This document shows, piece after piece, positions 1-6,119 of a DNA stretch of 13,259 nt. Below the pieces are notes generated by a model. It worked only from the letters and a program-made list of their open reading frames with translations. It ran no database searches and was not told the DNA's origin. Source of the DNA: Streptosporangiaceae bacterium (lineage in GTDB: Bacteria; Actinomycetota; Actinomycetes; Streptosporangiales; Streptosporangiaceae); the NCBI GenBank assembly GCA_030038715.1, contig JASHSO010000354.1:1-13259 (forward strand), written 5' to 3'. The position numbers and the translations under genes are program-made. The first letter of the stretch is position 1; every line of letters begins with the position of its first letter.

Positions 1-549
1 GCGATGGACGGGCGCGACGCGCTGCTCGCCGTGGCCATGAATGACGCCGCCCTGCCCGTCGAACACGGATTCCCGGTCCGCCTGGTCATACCGGGCCTGT
101 ACGGGTACGTCTCGGCTTGCAAGTGGATCACCGATATCGAGGTGACGACCTACGCGGCTAACAGCTCCTACTGGGCCCAGCGCGGCTGGGCCGAGCAAGC
201 GCCCGTCAAGACCGAATCGCGCATCGACGTGCCCGGCCCTGGCACGCTGACCGCCCGGACGCGCACAGCGATTGCCGGAGTCGCCTGGGCGCAGCACAAG
301 GGCATTGAGGCCGTCGAGGTACGCATCGGCGGCGGGCCCTGGCACGAGGCGCAACTCGCGGCCGTGCCCGACATCGATACCTGGCGCCAGTGGGTCTATT
401 ACTGGGACACGAACGTACCGGCGGGCAATTACCTGATCGAAGCGCGCGCCACCGATCGCACCGGGTACACGCAGACGGCCGTGCAAGCTCCGCCGGAGCC
501 GAACGGCGCATCCGGTTACCCGCAGGTCGTGGTGAGCGTCACCAGCTGA
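1..549 (+). CDS. Sulfite-oxidase-family molybdopterin oxidoreductase, C-terminal part (5' end outside window)
   Basis: This is the last 182 codons of a gene that begins upstream of the window; the frame is open from base 1, so the ATG at position 4 is probably internal. The segment starting HGFPVRLVIPGLYGYVSACK matches the junction where the molybdopterin-binding core of sulfite-oxidase-family enzymes passes into the immunoglobulin-like dimerisation domain (Mo-co_dimer). GVAWAQHKGIEAVEVRIGGG, the WRQWVYYWD stretch and ATDRTGYTQT are typical of that C-terminal domain. Actinobacterial relatives are often membrane-anchored proteins with an N-terminal membrane part, which cannot be seen here. The molybdenum-ligating cysteine would lie upstream, so activity and substrate (sulfite or another small oxyanion or sulfoxide) cannot be judged. 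The gene ends 4 bp before the stop codon of the convergent neighbour. Family assignment is firm; substrate is not. Confidence 0.88.
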   Translation, partial: AMDGRDALLAVAMNDAALPVEHGFPVRLVIPGLYGYVSACKWITDIEVTTYAANSSYWAQRGWAEQAPVKTESRIDVPGPGTLTARTRTAIAGVAWAQHKGIEAVEVRIGGGPWHEAQLAAVPDIDTWRQWVYYWDTNVPAGNYLIEARATDRTGYTQTAVQAPPEPNGASGYPQVVVSVTS

Positions 550-567
550 CTGCTCACAGCAGCTGGT
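541..567. terminator. Hairpin spanning two convergent stop codons
   Basis: ACCAGCTG (541-548) pairs perfectly with CAGCTGGT (560-567) across an 11-nt loop. A shorter alternative stem, CTGCT/AGCAG (550-554/558-562), can form inside it. Both convergent stop codons (547-549 plus, 554-556 minus) lie within the structure. There is no U-tract, as is common for GC-rich actinobacterial terminators. The role as a bidirectional terminator is inferred from position. Confidence 0.5.
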
Positions 568-1285
568 CGCGCGCCTGCCCGTACATGTAGGCGCCGAGCC
601 AACGGCCAAGCTGGTCGAACACATGTCGCGGGTCTGTGCCGTCGTCGCCGAGCCGCGACCCAGGCTCAAGCGCCAGCCAGGTCACGTGCCTGCCCAGGCG
701 CGTCGATGCGGCCGAATCGCCGCGCCGGGCCAGCGGCCAGCGACGTGACCCGTCACTCGCGGTCTGGTCCTCGCCCGCCTTGCCTGTCGCGTCCACCAGG
801 ACCAGGACCGGACATGTGATGTTCAGCGTGAGCCGCCTGGGCAGGGCAGGATCGTGCAGGATGAGCGCGTCCGCCGCCCCGCTCTGCCGGGCATCGCTCC
901 ACATCGCGGCCGCCGTGGCCCCCAGACCGTGCCCGCTCACCAGGACGTTCGTCATCCCCTCTGACTGGCGCAAGTGGGCACAGGCGGCGTCAAGGTCGGC
1001 GAGCGCCGCAGCGAGGTGACGATCTGGGCGCCGACCCCGCAGCGCCGCTGCGGGCATGTGCAGCCCGGCCACGTAGAAATGAAAGGCGCGCTCGGTAAAC
1101 CAGCGGACCAGGCCCGCCGCCACACCAGGGTCCCCGGGGGCCTGCACCTGCAGCACCGCGCGCCTGCTCGGCTGCACGGAGCGCCGGCGGTACATGCCCG
1201 TCTCTCCGATAGCTGCCGAGACTCGGCCAGACAGACGCCCGGCCTGACAGCCATCGACGGCGCCGTGGCCCATGCTGACAGTCAT
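554..1285 (-). CDS. Alpha/beta-hydrolase-fold protein with Gly at the nucleophile position
   Basis: This encodes 243 aa resembling the serine-hydrolase/lysophospholipase-like alpha/beta hydrolases of actinobacteria: a strand and helix around residues 62-110, then the nucleophile elbow VLVSGHGLGA (114-123), and a C-terminal GRWLGAYMYGQARDQLL. In active relatives the elbow reads G-H-S-x-G or H-S-x-G-A; here the serine position is Gly120, encoded by GGT, one transition from AGT. The acid and histidine candidates (Asp165, His200) are uncertain. The protein may be a non-catalytic member or a decaying gene. I chose the ATG at 1285 because GGGGGAAG lies just upstream, homology begins soon after, and the frame further upstream runs into 17-bp non-coding-type tandem repeats. 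It converges on the molybdoenzyme gene with a 4-bp gap. Fold is likely; substrate is unknown. Confidence 0.75.
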   Translation of the reverse strand: MTVSMGHGAVDGCQAGRLSGRVSAAIGETGMYRRRSVQPSRRAVLQVQAPGDPGVAAGLVRWFTERAFHFYVAGLHMPAAALRGRRPDRHLAAALADLDAACAHLRQSEGMTNVLVSGHGLGATAAAMWSDARQSGAADALILHDPALPRRLTLNITCPVLVLVDATGKAGEDQTASDGSRRWPLARRGDSAASTRLGRHVTWLALEPGSRLGDDGTDPRHVFDQLGRWLGAYMYGQARDQLL

Positions 1286-1413
1286 CTGCTTCCCCCGGGA
1301 TGCAACCGCGCAGAACGTCAAGCACGAGTCTCGCACCAGGACAGGCCGACGCTCGTGCAACACGCGGTACCGGCCACCTGCGGTTTTGCCTCGCGCCGCG
1401 GTGGAAGCTGCAC

Positions 1414-1481
1414 GCAGGCGGAAGCGGCGCTCAGGCGGAACCGGCGCGCAGCCGGAAGCGGCCCGCAGCCGGAAGCGGAAG
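1414..1481. repeat. Four tandem copies of a 17-bp repeat
   Basis: Four contiguous units of exactly 17 bp start at 1414, 1431, 1448 and 1465. They approximate GCAGSCGGAAGCGGCSC, with one to four differences between neighbours; the third and fourth copies share their first 14 bases. The 17-bp period is not a multiple of three, which argues against a protein repeat. The array lies 129 bp upstream of the start of the minus-strand hydrolase gene. It may be a minisatellite or a set of protein-binding sites; its function is unknown. Confidence 0.8.
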
Positions 1482-1526
1482 CCGGGCCTGCCCGGCCGCT
1501 GAGTGACGATTCGGCGCGAAGTGCGC

Positions 1527-1555
1527 GTAGGTTCCGGACCCGGGGGGAAACCTAC
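1527..1555. other. Hairpin with 7-bp outer stem
   Basis: GTAGGTT (1527-1533) is complementary to AACCTAC (1549-1555). The stem can extend inward by CC/GG with one bulged A. It sits 8 bp from a second, stronger hairpin (1564-1596). Neither has an obvious gene 3' end next to it. Confidence 0.45.
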
Positions 1556-1563
1556 ACAGAGCG

Positions 1564-1596
1564 GAGGCCCCTCCATGTATGAGATGGAGGGGCCTC
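1564..1596. terminator. Perfect 13-bp hairpin, terminator-like
   Basis: GAGGCCCCTCCAT (1564-1576) is the exact reverse complement of ATGGAGGGGCCTC (1584-1596), with a 7-nt loop. This is the strongest short hairpin I see in the window. It has no U-tract. It lies between two divergent genes, so it does not follow any annotated gene. It may end an unannotated small RNA or a leader, or act as a barrier to antisense transcription. The structure is certain; the role is a guess. Confidence 0.5.
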
Positions 1597-1813
1597 GCCC
1601 TGCCTCGCCGTCCGGTTAGCCGATTGCTCGACCACGGTGCGCGGCGCGGCTACCACCGGTGTCAGATTCCCGCCGTCTGCGCCAGTCGCCCGGCCCTTCC
1701 AGCGTTCCCGAGGTTTCCCTTGGGGCGGATCCCGTCTTCAGTGGTGAGAGATTTCTACTGCTAACCGGGTGCGCTGCACAAGCCTTTTCCGCGACATCTT
1801 CAAGATTCTTTAG

Positions 1814-1887
1814 TCATCCACAGGACATCGGCTGTTTATCCCCCGTGCACCGTGATTTTCCACCGCGAATTCACAGCTAAATCCACA
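1814..1887 (+). other. Row of four DnaA-box-like nonamers
   Basis: Four same-strand nonamers resemble the DnaA box TTATCCACA: TCATCCACA (1814-1822, one mismatch), TTATCCCCG (1836-1844, two), TTTTCCACC (1856-1864, two) and AAATCCACA (1879-1887, two). Their starts are 22, 20 and 23 bp apart, close to two helical turns. The local sequence is AT-richer than the rest of the window. No dnaA, dnaN or other replication gene is present, so this is not a demonstrated origin. It could be a secondary DnaA-binding cluster or chance similarity. Confidence 0.3.
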
Positions 1888-1944
1888 AGTTGTGGGGACT
1901 GCGTGCCGACCCACCGTGGACCTGCGAGGACCTTAGGAACAATG

Positions 1945-2027
1945 TGTGCATCGCGGGCCGGTAACCATAAGGCGCCGTCCCAGCACAGCATGTGCATCGT
2001 TGCGCCGAAGCTACCAGGCGCCATCCC
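1945..2027 (+). repeat. Degenerate 46-bp duplication upstream of the crotonase gene
   Basis: TGTGCATCG occurs at 1945-1953 and 1991-1999. GGCGCCGTCCC (1971-1981) and GGCGCCATCCC (2017-2027) are separated by the same 46 bp. The segment between the two motifs is only weakly conserved. An old tandem duplication, or a pair of conserved binding sites, explains the equal spacing. It lies 63-145 bp before the downstream start codon. Confidence 0.5.
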
Positions 2028-2089
2028 GGCGGGACGCTGGCCTACGATGTCGAGACTGGACGACAGCGCTGCGAGCCGGGAGCCTTCTC

Positions 2090-2863
2090 ATGAGCGATCC
2101 GGGAACTGAGCTGGGTATCGAGCTTGCCGATGACTACGTAGCGACACTCGAGATCAACCGGCCGCCTGACAATTACTTCACTACGGCGCTGATCGGCCGA
2201 ATCGCCGACGCATGCCACGAGCTGGCAGGCAATCCTGGCTGCCGAGCAATCGTGCTCTGCAGCACTGGCCGAGTCTTCTGCGCCGGCGCCGACTTCAGGC
2301 ACGCCGAGTCCGTGGCTGTAGCCGAAGGCCCGCACCTCTACGATGCGGCAGCCCGGCTCTTCGAGCAGCCGCTGCCCATGGTCGCCGCAGTACAGGGAGC
2401 CGCCGTCGGCGGCGGGCTCGGCCTGGCGCTTGCGGCCGACTTCCGAGTCGCATCCCCGAGCGCACGGTTCGCTGCCAATTTCGCGCTGCTCGGCATCCAC
2501 CAGGGCTTCGCCCTCACCGTCACGCTGCCGGCGGTCGTCGGTCAGCAGGCGGCGCTCGACATGCTCTATACCGGACGCCGCGTGCCTGGACCGGAGGCCG
2601 CACAGATCGGGCTGGCGGACCGGCTGGCGGACCCAGGTGACCTTCGATCACAGGCCCATGACCTCGCGGCCCAGATCGCGGCGTCCGCACCGCTGGCGAT
2701 CCGCTCGATCCGGGCCACCATGCGCGGGCAGCTCGCCGCACGCGCACGCCAGGCCATGACGCGGGAACGCGCCGAGCAGGAGCGGCTCATGGACACTGCC
2801 GACTGGCGCGCTGGCGTCGCCGCGGTCGCCGGACGGCGGCGCGCGAGATTCTCTGGCAACTGA
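2090..2863 (+). CDS. Crotonase-fold (enoyl-CoA hydratase/isomerase family) protein
   Basis: The product is a 257-aa CoA-thioester-binding enzyme of the crotonase superfamily, normal in length and presumably cytoplasmic. The oxyanion-hole segments are present: FCAGADF (63-69) and GAAVGGGLGLALAADFRVA (103-121). TLPAVVGQQAALDMLYTGRR (145-164) is the usual later family signature. The two glutamates that activate water in classical hydratases are absent; aligned on the rat mitochondrial enzyme, Gly111 and Phe131 occupy their places. A plain hydratase role is therefore unlikely; isomerase, thioesterase-like or other CoA chemistry is possible. I chose the ATG at 2090 because GGGAG precedes it by 7 nt and the family N-terminus (ELADDYVATLEINRP) follows; the frame is open to 1946 but without homology. 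It is followed after 12 bp by a hydrolase gene and probably forms an operon with it. Confidence 0.88.
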   Translation: MSDPGTELGIELADDYVATLEINRPPDNYFTTALIGRIADACHELAGNPGCRAIVLCSTGRVFCAGADFRHAESVAVAEGPHLYDAAARLFEQPLPMVAAVQGAAVGGGLGLALAADFRVASPSARFAANFALLGIHQGFALTVTLPAVVGQQAALDMLYTGRRVPGPEAAQIGLADRLADPGDLRSQAHDLAAQIAASAPLAIRSIRATMRGQLAARARQAMTRERAEQERLMDTADWRAGVAAVAGRRRARFSGN

Positions 2864-2875
2864 TCGGGAGATCCC

Positions 2876-3667
2876 ATGCCTCTGCTGCCCCGTCCATGCG
2901 GCGCCATCCGCTACGAGGTCAGCGGCGAGCTGCGCCCGCCGCTCCTGCTCAGCCACGGGTACGCGGCCACGTCCGCTATGTTCGCCGCGAACCTGGCGGC
3001 GATCGTGCCCCGCAACAAGGTCGTGACCTGGGACCTGCGCGGCCATGGCGGCAGCGAGTGCCCATCAGATCCTGACTGCTACACCACTGACGCAGCCATC
3101 CTGGACATGGCAGCGGTCCTCGACCACCTCGGCCTCGAGCGCGCGATCCTCGGTGGCCACTCACTTGGCGGCTACCTGTCGCTCGCCTTCGCGTTGGCGC
3201 ACCCGGAGCGCGTCGCGGGGCTCGTCCTCATCGGCACCGGTCCCGGCTTCCGTAGTGACGAGGCACGGGAGAGGTGGAACCGCATGGCCGAGGCGACAGC
3301 AAGCCGGATCGCCGAGCGTGGGCTCGCGGCTGTGCCGGCGGGCTTCGAGCTGCACGGCGGCGCGCACCGAGCCGCGAACGGGCTGATCCTGGCCGCTCGC
3401 GGGCTGCTGACTCAGCACGATTCCCACGTCATCGATGGGCTGGGAACAATCGCCGTACCGGCGTTGGTCGTGGTCGGCGCCGACGATGCACAGTTCCAAG
3501 GGGCCGCCGACTACATGGCTGCCAAGATCCCCCTGGGGCGCAAGGTCGTGATTCCCGGCGCGGGACACGCTCCCAACGTCGCCGCGCCCGCCCTGTTTGC
3601 CGCCGAGCTGCGCAGCTTCCTCGACTCGATTGCCGAGCCGGACCTGCCCAGCGCCGCAGCGCACTGA
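2876..3667 (+). CDS. Alpha/beta hydrolase with intact catalytic triad
   Basis: This encodes a 263-aa soluble alpha/beta hydrolase of the common esterase / 3-oxoadipate-enol-lactonase-like type. The oxyanion segment is LLLSHGYAAT (23-32), the nucleophile elbow is GGHSLGG (93-99) with Ser96, the acid is Asp203 or Asp204 in VVVGADDAQF, and the base is His231 in PGAGHAPN. The strand-4 signature WDLRGHGGS (52-60) is typical. The ATG at 2876 follows GGGAG by a few bases and lies 12 bp after the crotonase stop, so the two genes are very probably co-transcribed. A CoA-thioester or ester made or used by the crotonase would be a sensible substrate, but this is inference. General family is firm; exact reaction is unknown. 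Confidence 0.9.
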   Translation: MPLLPRPCGAIRYEVSGELRPPLLLSHGYAATSAMFAANLAAIVPRNKVVTWDLRGHGGSECPSDPDCYTTDAAILDMAAVLDHLGLERAILGGHSLGGYLSLAFALAHPERVAGLVLIGTGPGFRSDEARERWNRMAEATASRIAERGLAAVPAGFELHGGAHRAANGLILAARGLLTQHDSHVIDGLGTIAVPALVVVGADDAQFQGAADYMAAKIPLGRKVVIPGAGHAPNVAAPALFAAELRSFLDSIAEPDLPSAAAH

Positions 3668-3745
3668 CGCCGACGTACCCGGGGGAGGCAGGTCGCTCCA
3701 CGCAGAGCAAACTCAGAACCTGCCCAGAAGCACGCCACAGCGGGG

Positions 3746-3758
3746 CCAGCCAGGCTGG
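3746..3758. promoter_or_regulatory. Short palindrome abutting the response regulator ribosome-binding site
   Basis: CCAGCC (3746-3751) and GGCTGG (3753-3758) form a perfect 6-bp inverted repeat around one A. The repeat touches the GGAG (3759-3762) that should serve the response regulator gene. It could be an operator or a small hairpin affecting ribosome access. The evidence is only the symmetry and position. Confidence 0.25.
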
Positions 3759-3774
3759 GGAGATGATGAGCTTG

Positions 3775-4524
3775 ATGGAATCAGCGTCCATGACGCACGC
3801 TGGGCATGCATCTGGCGGCATCCAGCGAGCCGACGGCAGCCCCGTCCGGGTCCTTGTCGTCGATGACGAGCCGAGCCTCGCCGAGCTGCTCGGCAGCGTC
3901 TTGCGGTACGAGGGCTGGGACATCCGGACGGCAGCAGACGGCAGGTCGGCCGTGCGGGCGGCTCGCGAGTTCCAGCCGGACGCGGTGGTGCTCGACATCA
4001 TGCTCCCCGACTTCGACGGCCTCGAGGTACTTCGCCGGTTGCGCGCCAGCCTGCCGCATATCTGCGTGCTGTTCCTCACCGCGAAGGACTCCGTCCAGGA
4101 CCGCGTCGCTGGCATCACCGCTGGCGGCGATGACTACGTGACCAAGCCGTTCAGCCTCGAGGAGGTCATCGCCAGGCTGCGCGGCTTGCTGCGGCGGGCG
4201 GGCATGACACGAGCCAGCGCCGGCACGGAGCTGACGGTCGCCGACCTGACCATGGACGAGGACGCGAGGGAGGTGCACCGCGGCGGTGAGCTAGTCGAAC
4301 TCACCGCCACCGAGTTCGAGCTGCTGCGGTTCATGATGCGCAACCCGCGCCGGGTGCTGTCGAAGGCACAGATCCTGGACCGGGTGTGGAACTACGACTT
4401 CGGCGGGCAGGCGCACGTGGTCGAGCTCTACATCAGCTATCTGCGCAAGAAGATCGACTCTGGGCACGAGCCGCTGATCCACACCGTACGCGGCGTCGGC
4501 TACGTGCTGAAGGCGCCGGCCTGA
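3775..4524 (+). CDS. OmpR/PhoB-type two-component response regulator
   Basis: The 249-aa protein has an N-terminal receiver domain (about 24-142) and a C-terminal winged-helix DNA-binding domain (about 150-247). Receiver residues are visible: the acidic pair Asp30-Asp31 in VVDDE, phosphoacceptor Asp74 in VVLDIMLPDFDG, Thr102 in FLTAKD and Lys124 in VTKPF. The DNA-binding half ends in HVVELYISYLRKKID and HTVRGVGYVLK, standard for the OmpR group. The start is ambiguous: in-frame ATGs at 3763, 3766, 3775 and 3790 and a TTG at 3772 surround one GGGGAG (3757-3762). I chose 3775, since 3763 and 3766 are too close to it. The partner histidine kinase begins 3 bp downstream. It lies 107 bp after the hydrolase, so read-through from the crotonase operon is possible but unproven. 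Target genes are unknown. Confidence 0.95.
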   Translation: MESASMTHAGHASGGIQRADGSPVRVLVVDDEPSLAELLGSVLRYEGWDIRTAADGRSAVRAAREFQPDAVVLDIMLPDFDGLEVLRRLRASLPHICVLFLTAKDSVQDRVAGITAGGDDYVTKPFSLEEVIARLRGLLRRAGMTRASAGTELTVADLTMDEDAREVHRGGELVELTATEFELLRFMMRNPRRVLSKAQILDRVWNYDFGGQAHVVELYISYLRKKIDSGHEPLIHTVRGVGYVLKAPA

Positions 4525-4527
4525 GCA

Positions 4528-6078
4528 ATGACCAGGAGCCGATCCGGCCGGCCGCGCACCGCTGCGAGCAGGTGGCTGTCCCGCCGGACGCTGCGCGGGC
4601 GGCTGGTGGCCGGACTGCTCGCCCTCCTGTTCCTCGCCTGTGCCAGCGTCGGCACCGTGACATACCTGCACCTGCACTCCGTCCTGATCAGCGGGCTCGA
4701 TGCCCAGCTCGAAGCCGCCAGCAATCGCTACCAGGACTGCGTGAGCCCAGTGCCAGACGGCCCAGCACAGTCCGATCACGACGGTCAGGGCGGCGCGCCA
4801 CCGGGCGTCGAGCCCGAGGGCAATCCCGTCGCATGCGCTCAGCAGCAGGCCTCCGGTACGATCAACGCCACATTCACCGACAACGGCACCCTGGTCCTGG
4901 CCTACCGGGCCGACTCGACGGCGCGGTGCCGGATCTCCCACGCCGACCAGGCCTTGCTCACCAGCCTGCCGCTCAGCGGCGTAACAGGCTCGAGCCAGCC
5001 ACGGTCTGTGGACCTGTCCGGCTACGGCAGTTATCAGGTACTGGCGCGCCGCACGGATCAGGGAATCCTGGTGACCGGCATGCCGCTGGACCAGGTCAAC
5101 ACGACGCTGCGCGAGGTCGCGCTGGCAGAGATCGTGGTGTTCTCCGTCGCGCTTGTGCTGACTGGAGTCATCGGCACCGTCTGGGTGCGGGCGTCACTGC
5201 GGCCGCTGCGCCGGGTGGCAGCGACTGCCACCAGGGTTACCCGGCTTCCACTGGCTAGCGGCGAGGTCAGCCTGCCCGAACGTGTTCCGGACGCCGACCC
5301 GAGTACCGAGGTCGGCCAGCTTGGCGCGGCTTTCAACCGGATGCTCGGTCACGTGGAGTCAGCGCTCGCCCGCCGGGAGGCGAGCGAGAACCGGCTGCGC
5401 AGCTTTGCCGCCGATGCGAGTCACGAGCTGCGCACTCCGCTTGCCGCCATCCGCGGTTACGCCGAGCTGGCCCGCCGGCATCCTGGGCCGCTGCCCGATG
5501 ACGTGGCGCACGCGCTCGGCCGGGTCGAGTCGGAGTCTGCCCGGATGAGCCTGCTCGTGGATGAGCTGCTGCTGCTTGCCCGGCTCGATGCGGGCCGGCC
5601 GCTGGCCAGCGAGCCGGTGGACATCGCCAAGCTGGCGATCGACGTAACCAGCGACGCGCGGGCAGCAGCGCCCGACCACCAGTGGCGGCTCGATCTGCCC
5701 GAGCAGCCAGTCCTAGTCCGCGGCGACGACCTCCGCCTGCACCAGGTGCTGGCCAACTTGCTGAGCAACGCTGCCAGGCACACGCCAGCCGGGACGGTCG
5801 TCACGGTCGCGCTGCAGGTCAGGCCGGCTGGCGATGGCCCCGACAGGGCTGTACTGAGCGTCACTGACGACGGCCCGGGCATCCCCGCTGACTTGCAGGC
5901 AACCGTGTTCGAGCGCTTCGTCCGCGGCGACGGCTCGCGGTCACGCGCGGCCGGAGGCAGCGGCCTCGGGCTGGCAATCGTCCAGGCGGTCACGGCCGCT
6001 CACGGCGGCCACGTCGAGGTCGCCAGCCAGCCGGGCGAGACGCGGTTTACGATCAGCCTGCCGGTGCTGCATCCCTAG
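4528..6078 (+). CDS. Membrane sensor histidine kinase
   Basis: This 516-aa protein is the partner of the preceding response regulator; its ATG lies 3 bp after that gene's stop, suggesting coupled translation. Order: basic N-terminus, membrane helix 1 (about 27-49), an extracytoplasmic sensor region of about 150 residues with Cys71, Cys103 and Cys134, membrane helix 2 (about 200-221), a HAMP linker (about 222-283), the dimerisation/phosphoacceptor domain with His299 in FAADASHELRTPLAAIRGY, and the ATPase domain. In the latter the N box has Asn414 (LLSNAARHTP), G1 is VTDDGPGIP (445-453), the F box is VFERFVRGDGS and G2 is GGSGLGLAIV (476-485). All catalytic boxes are intact. The sensor region matches no ligand-binding family I recognise and contains a polar, glycine-rich stretch (about 74-100). 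The signal sensed is unknown. Confidence 0.95.
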   Translation: MTRSRSGRPRTAASRWLSRRTLRGRLVAGLLALLFLACASVGTVTYLHLHSVLISGLDAQLEAASNRYQDCVSPVPDGPAQSDHDGQGGAPPGVEPEGNPVACAQQQASGTINATFTDNGTLVLAYRADSTARCRISHADQALLTSLPLSGVTGSSQPRSVDLSGYGSYQVLARRTDQGILVTGMPLDQVNTTLREVALAEIVVFSVALVLTGVIGTVWVRASLRPLRRVAATATRVTRLPLASGEVSLPERVPDADPSTEVGQLGAAFNRMLGHVESALARREASENRLRSFAADASHELRTPLAAIRGYAELARRHPGPLPDDVAHALGRVESESARMSLLVDELLLLARLDAGRPLASEPVDIAKLAIDVTSDARAAAPDHQWRLDLPEQPVLVRGDDLRLHQVLANLLSNAARHTPAGTVVTVALQVRPAGDGPDRAVLSVTDDGPGIPADLQATVFERFVRGDGSRSRAAGGSGLGLAIVQAVTAAHGGHVEVASQPGETRFTISLPVLHP

Positions 6079-6097
6079 CTTTGCCAGCACCGGTGGG
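6057..6097. terminator. Hairpin between convergent genes, probable bidirectional terminator
   Basis: CCGGTGCTG (6061-6069) pairs with CAGCACCGG (6085-6093). The stem extends outward through two G-U pairs and two G-C pairs to 6057 and 6097. The 15-nt loop carries the histidine kinase stop codon (6076-6078). The convergent hydrolase ends at 6120. No U-tract follows. Position between two 3' ends supports a terminator role. Confidence 0.5.
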
Positions 6098-6119
6098 TTG
6101 GTCTGTGCAGCGCAGAACG

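Larger units (their letters stand above)
1286..2089. other. 804-bp intergenic region between divergent genes, rich in repeats and hairpins
   Basis: No convincing coding region lies here; short open frames show no recognisable protein and overlap the repeats. From left to right it holds a 17-bp tandem repeat (1414-1481), two neighbouring hairpins (1527-1555 and 1564-1596), an AT-richer stretch (about 1740-1900) with DnaA-box-like nonamers, and a degenerate 46-bp duplication (1945-2027) upstream of the crotonase gene. The promoters of both divergent genes must lie here. I could not identify a convincing -35/-10 pair; TACGAT at 2043-2048 fits a -10 (TAnnnT) for the rightward gene but has no good -35. 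Confidence 0.7.

Noticed and set aside
1286..1576. N-terminal extension of the minus-strand hydrolase to 340 aa
   Set aside because: The added part is arginine-rich, translates the 17-bp tandem repeats and one arm of a hairpin, and shows no family similarity; a good ribosome-binding site precedes the ATG at 1285.
1740..1900. Chromosomal origin of replication
   Set aside because: Only degenerate DnaA-box-like motifs are seen, without dnaA, dnaN, recF, gyrB or rpmH nearby; kept only as a weak cluster.
1946..2089. Upstream start for the crotonase gene
   Set aside because: The 48 extra residues have no crotonase similarity and cover the 46-bp duplication; ATG 2090 has GGGAG at proper spacing.
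3274..3774. Long N-terminal extension of the response regulator inside the hydrolase gene
   Set aside because: It is an out-of-frame shadow of the hydrolase, and receiver-domain similarity begins only about 24 codons after 3775.
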